Shown: piece after piece, positions 47,741-57,004 of the stretch
Layout of the letters: each line of letters opens with the position of its first letter
How positions within the stretch are numbered: the stretch's first letter is position 1
NCBI RefSeq assembly: GCF_003388735.1
Contig: NZ_QUBQ01000001.1
Location: 2,170,001-2,234,000 of the forward strand
Length of the DNA: 64,000 nucleotides
Direction: 5' to 3'
DNA from: Paenibacillus paeoniae
GTDB taxonomy: Bacteria > Bacillota > Bacilli > Paenibacillales > Paenibacillaceae
Notes under the pieces: generated by a model
Seen by the model: only the letters and a program-made list of their open reading frames with translations
The model's database searches: none
Told to the model about the DNA's origin: nothing
Made by a program: the position numbers and the translations under genes

Positions 47741-49702
47741 CTAACCGGATAGCCTGCGATACTTCTCTGCATACTTGCACACGCTTTGCACGAGTGTCGC
47801 ATGGGACCAGGTAAGCGGCGCAACAGACAACGGTGTTCCGTCATACGGATTCAGCTGCTCCGGCAGCATGCCACTTGAGAGGGCATGTCTGGCGACCCAC
47901 TCCAGCGTCTTCCGCGGCTCCTCCAGATCCTCCAGCGAATTCGCGGCATCAATCTCGAAATTCGCTACCCAAAGCGTACAGATAATCCACGGATTACCCG
48001 GCACTTTATCAATATCGCCTGACTGCTGGAAGTAATAGTCGTTCGTATACCGGGCGATGCCGCCTACTTCCGTCTTCACGCGCAGGTCATGTTTGATGGC
48101 ATTCATTGTCCCGATGACGCGGTAATCATCCACCGGCAGCACGCCAAATTCGAATACGCCGAACAAGCTGCTCTCCAGCGTCATATCTTTGACCCAACGG
48201 TTATCCTTCTGGATCAGTCCGCGAGCGAATCTGCCCGTCTCTTCATCCCACAGATGCGTCAGAATGCCGTGCTTGATACTCTGCGCCGTGCTCTTGTAAT
48301 GATCGCTCCGCTCATAATCGCCGAACAGATCGGTGAAGAACGAAGCCGCCATTAACCCTCCATAGACGGAGGCTGCCGTATAAGTCCATATCCCGTACCG
48401 CTCTTCCCACAGATCATAGCTCGGCCTCGGCAGCGACAGCGAATGCTCGATATATTCGCTCAGGAAAGTAGCCGACTTGCGGATCAAGCTGCTGTAGAGC
48501 GCCTGGGGAAGCTCGATGACGCCGTTGCGTGAGTAGTCCTTCCAGAGCGCGAACAGGACAAGCGCCGTCTCGTCTTCCTGAATTGGAATCCGCTTGCTTC
48601 CCTGAACGATATAGGGATGCCAGCTGGAGCCCACTGTTCCGTCCGGATTATACTTGTGGTATAAATAGCCGTCCGGCGCCAGCGCAGTGGCGCAGAAGTG
48701 GAAGAACGGAGCGATTACGCTCTGATAGCCCGCCATCGACATCGCATCCGCAATAAGGGCGCCGTCCCTTGGCCACATATAGCTGTAGTGGTCACGGTTG
48801 TACTGAAGAATATCGGTATCATTGGCCGCGAGAATGGCCCCTCGCTCATCCACTTGGGTACGGACGAGCAGCAGGCTCTGCTTGAACATCTTGACAACTT
48901 GCGACGGGAGATCGCCGAATTCCGTTTCCGATCTGCGCAGCCAATGATTCCAGTACACGACCATCCGGCTGAGCAGCTTCTCGGGATGGTTCTCGTGTAC
49001 ATATTGGTTAAGCTCTTTCACTTCCTCCAGATTCCGTCCGATCGACATCCAATAATAGAACGTCTTTTCCGAATGTCCTTCTATACGCGAACGAAAGCTG
49101 ATCGTGCTGTCCACGGAGCCCTGTGCAATCGTATTGCCCATTAGCACGCCATCCTCCGCATCGCGCCACGTGCCCTCCGCCGACTGGAACCGCTTGATGC
49201 CGGTCGAATATTGCATCATGCCGCCTTCATCGGAGAATCCGTTGAACATGAAATAGTTGGAGCGCTTGTAATGATAGAGTGTATGGTTGTCAGGATAATA
49301 GACGGCGGTATCGCCTACCTCTGACCCTTCAATCATCAGGTCTTGATGGAAAAACAATCTCACTTCCCTGGCATCGTCGCGCTTATTGCGTACCAATACA
49401 CGCTTAATATAGATACATTCGCGCTGATGAATGCCATCATTCATATGGAGCTCTACGCCCAATCCTTCGTTTTTGGCCGTAATATTCGTCACGAGCGAAT
49501 CCTCGATATAATCCAGATCAAAGCTCCATTCCGGCTCATCCAGCCACGAGAACACACCTTCCACCCAAATGCCCAGGCGGCAGTAATGTCCTCCGACATG
49601 GTTCAACTGACCGACATAAGGATAATAGATATCGCGAATAAAGCAGTGCTGGTCCAAATTCAAAAGCAGCTTTCCGTTGCCGATTACAAGATGACGGGCC
49701 AT
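47741..49702 (-). CDS. GH15 family glucoamylase-like glycoside hydrolase
   Basis: 653 residues. N-terminal beta-sandwich domain (about 1-270), then the (alpha/alpha)6 GH15 catalytic barrel with the substrate motif YMWPRDGA and a Glu-rich LWEERYGIWTYTAASVYGG. No signal peptide, so it acts inside the cell. It is the last gene of the glg operon, overlapping glgA by 19 bases, and probably releases glucose from stored glucan. Confidence 0.88.
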   Translation of the reverse strand: MARHLVIGNGKLLLNLDQHCFIRDIYYPYVGQLNHVGGHYCRLGIWVEGVFSWLDEPEWSFDLDYIEDSLVTNITAKNEGLGVELHMNDGIHQRECIYIKRVLVRNKRDDAREVRLFFHQDLMIEGSEVGDTAVYYPDNHTLYHYKRSNYFMFNGFSDEGGMMQYSTGIKRFQSAEGTWRDAEDGVLMGNTIAQGSVDSTISFRSRIEGHSEKTFYYWMSIGRNLEEVKELNQYVHENHPEKLLSRMVVYWNHWLRRSETEFGDLPSQVVKMFKQSLLLVRTQVDERGAILAANDTDILQYNRDHYSYMWPRDGALIADAMSMAGYQSVIAPFFHFCATALAPDGYLYHKYNPDGTVGSSWHPYIVQGSKRIPIQEDETALVLFALWKDYSRNGVIELPQALYSSLIRKSATFLSEYIEHSLSLPRPSYDLWEERYGIWTYTAASVYGGLMAASFFTDLFGDYERSDHYKSTAQSIKHGILTHLWDEETGRFARGLIQKDNRWVKDMTLESSLFGVFEFGVLPVDDYRVIGTMNAIKHDLRVKTEVGGIARYTNDYYFQQSGDIDKVPGNPWIICTLWVANFEIDAANSLEDLEEPRKTLEWVARHALSSGMLPEQLNPYDGTPLSVAPLTWSHATLVQSVCKYAEKYRRLSG

Positions 49703-51147
49703 GGTTCGTTCTCCTTTCGCTCAGTCAACAATTGCGCATACAAATTGGCATAGGCCTTTGCGGAGCTGTCCCAGCTGTAATCCATTCGGGCACCATTGTC
49801 CACAATGCGCTTCCAGACTTCCTCCTGACGGTACAACGCCAGCGCCCTCCTAGCCGTATGCAAAAAATCATGCGCATTATAATTGGCAAAGCTAAAGCCA
49901 TTGCCTTCACCAGTATATTCGTTGTAAGCCTGGACGGTATCCTTAAGCCCGCCCGTTTCCCTTACGATGGGGACTGAGCGGTACCTAAGCGCAATCAATT
50001 GGCTTAGTCCGCAAGGCTCGAATTTAGATGGCATCGCGTACAGATCGGAGCCCGCATAGATGCGCCGGGCCATCCGGTCACTATAGCCATGCCAGAATAC
50101 CGCCTTGTCCGGATAGGTGCGAGCAGCATCTCGGAACAGCTCTTCGTAGCGCCAGTCGCCGGAGCCCAGCACCACCAGCTGCACATCTTCCTGAAGCAGC
50201 TCGTCTAGTGTAGCTGCTATCAGATCGAAACCCTTCTGCTCAACCAGCCTGGATACGATGCCGATTAACGGCGTATCTCCCGACTGGGGAAGACCTAGCT
50301 CGTGCTGGAGATCGAGTTTGTTCTTGCGCTTGCGCGACAGAGAGTTTCGATAGGGTGTATGCAGGACAGAATCGTTCATAGGATCAAACAACTCTACATC
50401 AATGCCATTGACGATGCCCGTCAAATCCCCGCTTCGATAGCGGAGCAGCTCCTCCAGCCCTTCCCCGTAGTAGGCGGTCTGAATTTCCGAGGCGTATGAT
50501 TCGCTGACGGTCGTCAATCGGTCGCTGTAGACCAAGCCGCCCTTCATGCAACTGGCTGCACCGTGAAATTCCAAGCCCTCCGCCACGAACATATCATCTC
50601 CGGCCCCTGTCAGTTCCTTGATCAGATCAATGCCGAACAAGCCCTGATACTTCAAATTATGAATCGTAAACACCGATTTCACATAAGCCCATGCGGGATC
50701 AAAGGCGTATCTCGTCCTCAGGAGGAACGGGATTAGACCCGTCTGCCAATCATGGCCATGCACGATGTGCGGTTTGAAGTCCATATAGCGGACTGCTTCC
50801 ATCACGGCATAACAGAAAAACACGAACCGCTCTGCGTCGTCATCATACCCGTAAAGACCCCTGCGTCTGAAATAATAATCGTTATCCACCAAATAATACA
50901 CGACCCCGTCAATGGCGGCGGTCAGCAGGCCGCAATATTGATTGCGCCAGCCGAAGGTGACCTGGAATGCTGACACAAATGTAAATTGAGACAAATACGC
51001 TTCCGGTATTTCCTCATACTTCGGCATGATAACTCTGACATCCAACCCTCGCTCGTTAAGCGCTTTGGGCAGCGCGCCGGCTACATCCGCCAGCCCGCCG
51101 GTTTTGGCGAGCGGCACAGCCTCCGATGTCGCAAACAGCACATTCAT
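49684..51147 (-). CDS. glgA: glycogen synthase
   Basis: 487 residues, GT5. It extends alpha-1,4-glucan from ADP-glucose. The ADP-glucose motif K15-TGGL is in place, and the catalytic C-terminal region has PSKFEPCGLSQLIALRY (E-X7-E type) and RETGGLKDTV. It follows glgD after 67 bases. Confidence 0.96.
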   Translation of the reverse strand: MNVLFATSEAVPLAKTGGLADVAGALPKALNERGLDVRVIMPKYEEIPEAYLSQFTFVSAFQVTFGWRNQYCGLLTAAIDGVVYYLVDNDYYFRRRGLYGYDDDAERFVFFCYAVMEAVRYMDFKPHIVHGHDWQTGLIPFLLRTRYAFDPAWAYVKSVFTIHNLKYQGLFGIDLIKELTGAGDDMFVAEGLEFHGAASCMKGGLVYSDRLTTVSESYASEIQTAYYGEGLEELLRYRSGDLTGIVNGIDVELFDPMNDSVLHTPYRNSLSRKRKNKLDLQHELGLPQSGDTPLIGIVSRLVEQKGFDLIAATLDELLQEDVQLVVLGSGDWRYEELFRDAARTYPDKAVFWHGYSDRMARRIYAGSDLYAMPSKFEPCGLSQLIALRYRSVPIVRETGGLKDTVQAYNEYTGEGNGFSFANYNAHDFLHTARRALALYRQEEVWKRIVDNGARMDYSWDSSAKAYANLYAQLLTERKENEPWPVIL

Positions 51148-51214
51148 CCGATTGAACGCCTCCTATCCGGGCAACGCGTGTTCGGAGCATCTCTCCGAAC
51201 CCTCCGCAGCCATG

Positions 51215-52327
51215 CTATATCACACGTTTCTTTCCGGCGAGAAAGGGAGTTCCTTCCGTACCGCGCAAATCGCGATTTCCTTCCACCTGCACATCTTTGT
51301 CCAATATACAGTTGGAGACAAAGCTGTTCTCCCCTACTTTACCGTTCTGCATGATAATACTGTCCTTGATGAGCGCGCCCTTCTCCACATGCACGCCCCT
51401 GAACAATATGCTGTTCAGCACGGTACCTTCAATTCTGCATCCGTTGGCGATCAGCGAATTGGATACGTGGGAACCAGACGTGTAGCGAGCAGGCGGCTCA
51501 TCTTTAACCTTCGTATAGATGGGTCCGGGTTGGTAGAACAGCTCCTTCCATACCTCCGGCTGCAGCAGCGACATGCTGTGATCGTAATAGCTGGTCAGCG
51601 TATTAACCACACCCAAATAACCTTCGTACATATAGCCGTGCACCTTTAATTGACCCAGTCTGGAGAAGATCGCATGCCGCACCAGATGATCCTGTCCCTG
51701 CGCAAGCGAAGTTTCGACCAGCTCCATAAGCAATTCCTTGCGCATGACATACATCTCCATCGAGACGATATCACTGAGCATGCGTCCATAATGATCCTGA
51801 ATGGACGTAATTCGTCCGTCATCCTCCATCTTCACCTTGCGCGCCTTCCCCGGTGACGGCTGAGTCTCTCGTTTGCAAACAACGGTGATATCGGCCTCTT
51901 GCTCCAGATGATGGTTAATGACCGCTTCAAAGTCGACATTGCACACCATATGGCTACGCGTTATAACAACGTACTCCCACGTGGAACGCTCGAAGTAATC
52001 CCGGTGCTGGTAGAAGTGGTACAGGTCTCCCCTGCTGATTTCTTGAATATCATCCGTTGCAGGCGGAAGGATGAACAGCCCGCTCTGCCGATGCTGAAGA
52101 TCCCAATGCTTGCCGGAGCCCAGATGGTCCATCAGCGAGCGAAATTTGGTATGAGCGAATACGGCCACTTGGCTAATACCGGAATTGACCATGCTGGACA
52201 GAACAAAGTCGATCAGCCGGTATCTCGCTCCGAATGGGACGGTAGCCAGGCAGCGGCTTTGCGTCAGCCGTTCCAACTCGTCCGTCTCATGAATCAGATT
52301 AACTACACCAAGCACCTTATGCTTCAT
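51215..52327 (-). CDS. glgD: GlgD, regulatory subunit of ADP-glucose pyrophosphorylase
   Basis: 370 residues. Nucleotidyltransferase fold like GlgC, with C-terminal left-handed beta helix ([36 protein letters not shown]), but the GlgC signature AGGxGxRL is replaced by [17 protein letters not shown] residues. GlgD pairs with GlgC in Firmicutes and raises its activity. The start overlaps glgC by four bases. Confidence 0.93.
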   Translation of the reverse strand: MKHKVLGVVNLIHETDELERLTQSRCLATVPFGARYRLIDFVLSSMVNSGISQVAVFAHTKFRSLMDHLGSGKHWDLQHRQSGLFILPPATDDIQEISRGDLYHFYQHRDYFERSTWEYVVITRSHMVCNVDFEAVINHHLEQEADITVVCKRETQPSPGKARKVKMEDDGRITSIQDHYGRMLSDIVSMEMYVMRKELLMELVETSLAQGQDHLVRHAIFSRLGQLKVHGYMYEGYLGVVNTLTSYYDHSMSLLQPEVWKELFYQPGPIYTKVKDEPPARYTSGSHVSNSLIANGCRIEGTVLNSILFRGVHVEKGALIKDSIIMQNGKVGENSFVSNCILDKDVQVEGNRDLRGTEGTPFLAGKKRVI

Positions 52328-53490
52328 GACGGCTCCACCTCCAACAGTTCATGATCGACTGCGACATACTGATCCACCGCAACAACTGTAATCGCATCAT
52401 CCAGCGGATCGCCAATGATTACTCCAGCTTGAATAACGGCTCCCTCACCAATAATAGCCCGATGAATTCGCGCCCCTTCTCCTATTCGCACATTAGGCAT
52501 AATGACGGATTCCGAGATATAACTGCCCTTCTCCGCATTCACACCGAAAAACAACACCGAGCGGTCGACCGTCCCCTCCAATATGCAGCCCTCTGTAACG
52601 AAAGAGGAAGTGACCTGCGCCGTTTCCGTCGTTAATTGTGCCGGCATGTTCGGGTTTACCGAATAGATGCGCCACTTCGGGTCATAGAGGCTTAATTCCG
52701 GCTCATCGGCGATCAGGTCCATATTCGCCTCCCACAACGATTCAATCGTTCCGACGTCCTTCCAATAGCCCTTATACGAATAGCAATGCAGACGCAGTCC
52801 ATCCCGCATCATAGCCGGTATAACATCCTTGCCGAAGTCATGGCTGGAGCCGCGGCTAGCTTCATCGTAGATCAAATACTTTTGGAGCGCCTTCCATGAA
52901 AAAATATAGACGCCCATCGACGCGATATTGCTAGTGGGATTCTTCGGCTTCTCTTCGAAAGCCGTAATACGATCTTCGTCATCCACATGCATCACGCCGA
53001 AGCGGCTGGCTTCCTTCCAGTCCACAGCTATTCCCGCTATCGTGACATCCGCCTCGCACCGTTTATGATGCTGAAGCATCAGCTCATAGTCCATTTTGTA
53101 AATGTGGTCGCCCGAAATGACAAGCACATACTCCGGGTTGTATCGTTCGATAAAGGCCATGTTCTGATAAATGGCATTCGCCGTGCCTTTATACCATACC
53201 CCGCCCTTTTGCTTCATGTACGGCGGCAGGATGGTCATGCCTCCGTCTCTGCGGTCCAGTCCCCATGGACTGCCGATGCCCAAATAACGATTCAGCTCAA
53301 GCGGCTGATACTGGGTAAGCACTCCTACAGTGTCAATGCCTGAATGGGCGCAATTACTGAGCGTAAAATCGATAATGCGGTATTTGCCGCCAAAATAGAC
53401 AGCAGGCTTGGCCAAATCTTTGGTCAGCACGCCCAGCCTCTTTCCTTCGCCTCCTGCAAGCAGCATAGCGATCATTTCCTTACGGCCCAT
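52324..53490 (-). CDS. glgC: glucose-1-phosphate adenylyltransferase
   Basis: About 388 residues. Catalyses ATP + glucose-1-phosphate to ADP-glucose. Catalytic signature [21 protein letters not shown], the [10 protein letters not shown] motif and substrate-binding FEEKPKNP are intact. ATG at 53490 follows AAAGGAG by nine bases. glgB lies immediately upstream. Confidence 0.96.
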   Translation of the reverse strand: MGRKEMIAMLLAGGEGKRLGVLTKDLAKPAVYFGGKYRIIDFTLSNCAHSGIDTVGVLTQYQPLELNRYLGIGSPWGLDRRDGGMTILPPYMKQKGGVWYKGTANAIYQNMAFIERYNPEYVLVISGDHIYKMDYELMLQHHKRCEADVTIAGIAVDWKEASRFGVMHVDDEDRITAFEEKPKNPTSNIASMGVYIFSWKALQKYLIYDEASRGSSHDFGKDVIPAMMRDGLRLHCYSYKGYWKDVGTIESLWEANMDLIADEPELSLYDPKWRIYSVNPNMPAQLTTETAQVTSSFVTEGCILEGTVDRSVLFFGVNAEKGSYISESVIMPNVRIGEGARIHRAIIGEGAVIQAGVIIGDPLDDAITVVAVDQYVAVDHELLEVEPS

Positions 53491-53508
53491 GGACACCAAC
53501 TCCTTTGG

Positions 53509-55416
53509 TTAAAATGTGTCCCCCTCGCGAGGTGCAAGCAGCATGAACGTATAGGGGGGAAGATGAAGTGAGATGCTCTGATCGTAGCCATGCCAGCTCG
53601 CGCCCTCCGTACGATAGCCGTCTGGCGGCTTCGATTCCGGTGCGCAGAACGCATTATTCCCGCTCTGGATGCGAATCTCGTACAGGCCGAGCTCAGGCAC
53701 GCCGACCCGGTAATCGCCATAATCGCGGTTCGAGAAATTGGCAATGACGACAGAGAAGCTTGATCGGCCGCGACGGATAAAGGATATGACAGATTGCTGC
53801 GCATTATGAACGTCGATCCACTGGAAGCCTTCCGGCTCCGCATCCTTCTCCCATAACGAGGGAAGCGAGCGGTATTCATGATTGAGGGCCCGCACATAGC
53901 CGAGCATATCTCTATGGCTGTCATAATCCAGCAGCATCCAGTCCAGCATATCGCCGTCCTTCCACTCGTCGAATTGTCCCCATTCACCTCCCATGAAGAG
54001 TAGTTTTTTGCCAGGGTGAGTCATCCAATAGCCGTAGAACAGCCGAAGCTGAGCGAATTTTTCTTCGTAACTGCCCGGCATTTTGTTCAGAAGCGAACGT
54101 TTGCCATGAACGACTTCATCATGCGAGAGCGGCAATACATAATTTTCGGAAAAAGCGTAGCATAAGGAGAAAGTAATCAGACCATGATGATGCGGCCGTT
54201 CATCGGGGTGGAGCGACATATAGCGAAGCATGTCATTCATCCAGCCCATGTTCCATTTGAAGTTGAAGCCGAGTCCTCCTTTATAGGTCGGAGAAGTCAC
54301 AGCAGGCCATGCGGAGGAGTCTTCCGCAATCATCAGAGCGTCGGGGTAATAGTGAAATACCATTTCATTTAATCGTTTGAGGAAGCGAAGAGCATCTAGG
54401 TTGTCTCTTCCGCCTATATCGTTGTAGGTGTGCATGTGAGGCGGCTTATCCATATGCAAGTTCAGCATATTGGCAACTGCGTCTACGCGCAAGCCGTCGA
54501 TGTGGTAGAGGTCCATCCAGTAGAGCGCATTGGAGATCAGGAAGCTGACCACTTCCCTGCGCGAGAAATCGAATGCCAGCGTGCCCCATAACGGAAGCTC
54601 CGCTCGGTTTGCGTCATAGCCTTCATAGAGCGGAGATCCGTCAAACATCCGCAAGCCATGGTCATCCTTGCAGAAGTGCCCAGGCACCCAATCCAGAATG
54701 ACCCCAAGACCGTGCTGATGACAGGCATCCACAAAGCGCATCAATCCCTTGGGGCTGCCGTAACGGCTTGTCGCGCTGTAGAAGCCGGTAACTTGATAAC
54801 CCCAGGACTGATCAAGCGGATGCTCGGCAAGCGGCATTAGCTCAATATGCGAGTAGCCTAGTTCTGAGACATAAGGAACCAGCTCATCGGCCAGTTCCTC
54901 ATAGGTATAAAAGATTTCTTTCCCTTTCACCTTCCACGAACCAGCATGAGCCTCATAGATAAGAAGTGGGTTGGCATATGGCGTATGGCTATTCTTATGC
55001 CGAATCCAACCACTGTCATTCCATGCGTAACCGGCAAGATCCGTCACGATAGACGCAGTTCCTGGGCGGCGTTCGGCGTGGAAGGCATACGGGTCCGCTT
55101 TCCTGATCGGGGTTCCGTCCCCTTTGACCAATTCGTACTTGTACACTTCCCCCTCCGTCAAGTAAGGGATGAACAGCGCATGGACGCCCGTCGTTCCGAC
55201 TTGGCGCATCACATGCCCGCTCCCGTCCCAGCTATTAAAGCTGCCTATGACCCGGGCCTCCTTGGCGTTAGGAGCCCATACCGCAAACCTAACACCGTGC
55301 ATACCGTTCACTACTGCAGGATGAGCGCCCATAAATCGGTAACTGTGATAAGAAGAGCCCTGATTGAACAAATATACATCTTCCTCGGACAAGCCAACAA
55401 GCGTCGCTTCTGTCAT
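53509..55416 (-). CDS. glgB: 1,4-alpha-glucan branching enzyme
   Basis: About 635 residues. N-terminal CBM48 (GVRFAVWAPNAKEARVIGSFNSWDG) and GH13 catalytic domain with DWVPGHF, GLRVDAVANML (nucleophile Asp), MIAEDSS (acid Glu) and LSHDEVVHG; C-terminal beta domain. ATG at 55416 follows AGGAGG. First gene of glgBCDA-GH15. Confidence 0.96.
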   Translation of the reverse strand: MTEATLVGLSEEDVYLFNQGSSYHSYRFMGAHPAVVNGMHGVRFAVWAPNAKEARVIGSFNSWDGSGHVMRQVGTTGVHALFIPYLTEGEVYKYELVKGDGTPIRKADPYAFHAERRPGTASIVTDLAGYAWNDSGWIRHKNSHTPYANPLLIYEAHAGSWKVKGKEIFYTYEELADELVPYVSELGYSHIELMPLAEHPLDQSWGYQVTGFYSATSRYGSPKGLMRFVDACHQHGLGVILDWVPGHFCKDDHGLRMFDGSPLYEGYDANRAELPLWGTLAFDFSRREVVSFLISNALYWMDLYHIDGLRVDAVANMLNLHMDKPPHMHTYNDIGGRDNLDALRFLKRLNEMVFHYYPDALMIAEDSSAWPAVTSPTYKGGLGFNFKWNMGWMNDMLRYMSLHPDERPHHHGLITFSLCYAFSENYVLPLSHDEVVHGKRSLLNKMPGSYEEKFAQLRLFYGYWMTHPGKKLLFMGGEWGQFDEWKDGDMLDWMLLDYDSHRDMLGYVRALNHEYRSLPSLWEKDAEPEGFQWIDVHNAQQSVISFIRRGRSSFSVVIANFSNRDYGDYRVGVPELGLYEIRIQSGNNAFCAPESKPPDGYRTEGASWHGYDQSISLHLPPYTFMLLAPREGDTF

Positions 55417-55454
55417 AAGCAGCTTCACCTCCTCCGGAAAAAGGATTTACGCTC

Positions 55455-55460
55455 ATTATA
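55455..55460 (-). promoter_or_regulatory. -10 box of the glg operon
   Basis: A perfect TATAAT on the minus strand, 39 bases before the glgB start. The -35 (TGTTTT at 17 bases) is weak. Confidence 0.4.
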
Positions 55461-55569
55461 CATGCTTCCGTGAAAATAAAACAGTCCGTTTTCATAAAAC
55501 ATAACCAAAAAGAGAAGGTATATGTCACAATACCTCACTTTTCGACGTGATTTTAATGAAATCTTTACA

Positions 55570-55794
55570 TTACACCAAATTCATTACTCGTTGGATGTAG
55601 TAGTGTTTCGAACAATATCCTTTCGAAACCGCTTCTTCTTCACATTTGACCCACTTGCATTCGATAGTTTTCTTCACACGACGAGGTCTAACCATGTTAG
55701 GATCGCCGTGTCTTAACATCCGTTGATGATGCATGGCGCAAAGCCCTTTCGCTTTCACCGGTTTTATACAATCTCCCATGCTGCAGCTATTCAC
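55570..55794 (-). CDS. small protein with two tandem C-x4-C-x9-C-x2-H zinc motifs
   Basis: 74 residues. The motif C-x4-C-x9-C-x2-H occurs twice, at about 4-22 (CSMGDC ... GLCAMH) and 46-64 (CKWVKC ... GYCSKH), separated by a basic linker (RHGDPNMVRPRRVKK). The pattern, including AKGLCxxHHxRxxRHGDP, is like zinc modules on phage HNH nucleases, but no nuclease domain is present. GTG start, eight bases after AAGGGGG. Probably binds nucleic acid. Confidence 0.75.
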   Translation of the reverse strand: MNSCSMGDCIKPVKAKGLCAMHHQRMLRHGDPNMVRPRRVKKTIECKWVKCEEEAVSKGYCSKHYYIQRVMNLV

Positions 55795-56024
55795 TCGATG
55801 TTCCCCCTTGTTGTATCCAATGCTTTATATGCGAAATCGCTGCTTAGCGGTTCGAAATTAATATTAGCTGGAAATACGTGCATAATAAAGCTGACTGTAG
55901 GCTCATTATGGTGAACTAAGACAAGCCAAAACACCTCATGCTGCCCGTAAGCCCCGTTTCGGCGATGAAGTTTAAAAAATTAAACATATTGTAACTCTGT
56001 TGGTTTGTCTTGCCTGTGTCAACC
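55795..56024. other. AT-rich intergenic stretch with no gene
   Basis: The gap before the PAS-XRE gene is AT-rich. I see a short hairpin near 55835 (GCTGCTTAGCGG) and a GC-rich patch around 55935-55965 (GCCCCGTTTCGGCG), but no frame with a ribosome site and no riboswitch family I know. Confidence 0.4.
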
Positions 56025-56053
56025 TTGTGAACGATTAGGTGTTATCATATACT
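56025..56053 (+). promoter_or_regulatory. sigma-A promoter of the PAS-XRE gene
   Basis: TTGTGA, 17 bases, TATACT, about 48 bases before the TTG start. Confidence 0.65.
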
Positions 56054-56100
56054 TTAGTTCAATTATATACTTGAGTTTACCATTTTGAGGGGGGTCTTAT

Positions 56101-56997
56101 TTGTCTATTCATCAACAACTTTTTCAATTATTGAATCAACCTATGCTCATCTTGAAGGAGCTGGATGGCATTGTACAAGTAGAAGATGCCAATGAAGCAT
56201 TAATGAAACTGACAGGATTCCCACTTTCCCATATTCTCGCTACGGAGAGCCGCTACCTTCAAGAACATTATCGCATCGATCTGCGAAAAAGAATCTTAAG
56301 ACGAGAAATCAAGATGCCGACCAAACGAAGGAACGATTTGTACGTCCAGATTGAGCAGATCCCGCTGCCCGGCCAACCGGATGACCCCTGGATCAGAGCC
56401 TTTCTCATCTTCGAGGACTTAACCGCGTATAATTGGATCAACCGGCAGCTTGAGAAAGGCAAAGTACTAATAAGCGGCATTGTAGACCAGCACTTGCATA
56501 TTCGCTCGCTGCACGATAATATGGCCTCGCTCCTGTTTGAACCTGATTCTATCATGGAAGACGAGACTCTTCTGCAATTCATTGCAGAGCATGAACGACC
56601 GCGCATGATGAAGATACTCCAGGAGACATCACGACTGAACAAAGAACAAAATGTAACGATTCAGACAAGCAAATTAAACGGTATTGAACTGGATATGGAG
56701 CTTTCCTATTTTCCTGTTCTGAACGGGCATGGTCAGTGCAGCGAGCTGGCTTTTGTCGTCTGGGATCTCCGCCCAACCGATGAGCAGACCGTCGATTCTT
56801 CCATGAAACTGAAAATATGGATGGCCAAGCGCGACATGTCTGCCGGGCAGCTGGCAGCCTCGACCGGCATTTCTTTACAGACGATATCAAAGCTGAGAAA
56901 TGGAAAAATCGAAAAGCCCCAGAGGCTTACAGCTGAGCTGATCGCCTCGGAGCTCCGTGTCGATGTTCATCAGATATGGTCTTCCATTCGCAAGTAA
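56101..56997 (+). CDS. PAS-domain transcriptional regulator with XRE helix-turn-helix
   Basis: 298 residues. A PAS-like N-terminal domain (about 10-115, GIVQVEDANEALMKLTGFPLSHI) and a second less clear sensor-like segment (120-215) lead to a C-terminal XRE/cro-type HTH (MSAGQLAASTGISLQTISKLRNGKIEKPQ). It probably senses a small signal and binds DNA. TTG start, RBS GAGGGGGG. It converges on helD with 7 bases between stops. Target unknown. Confidence 0.85.
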   Translation: MSIHQQLFQLLNQPMLILKELDGIVQVEDANEALMKLTGFPLSHILATESRYLQEHYRIDLRKRILRREIKMPTKRRNDLYVQIEQIPLPGQPDDPWIRAFLIFEDLTAYNWINRQLEKGKVLISGIVDQHLHIRSLHDNMASLLFEPDSIMEDETLLQFIAEHERPRMMKILQETSRLNKEQNVTIQTSKLNGIELDMELSYFPVLNGHGQCSELAFVVWDLRPTDEQTVDSSMKLKIWMAKRDMSAGQLAASTGISLQTISKLRNGKIEKPQRLTAELIASELRVDVHQIWSSIRK

Positions 56998-57004
56998 CGG
57001 AGAA

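Noticed and set aside
55900..55980. Possible riboswitch before the PAS-XRE gene
   Set aside because: The GC-rich patch lies upstream of the promoter at 56025-56053, so it would not be in the mRNA; no known aptamer core seen.
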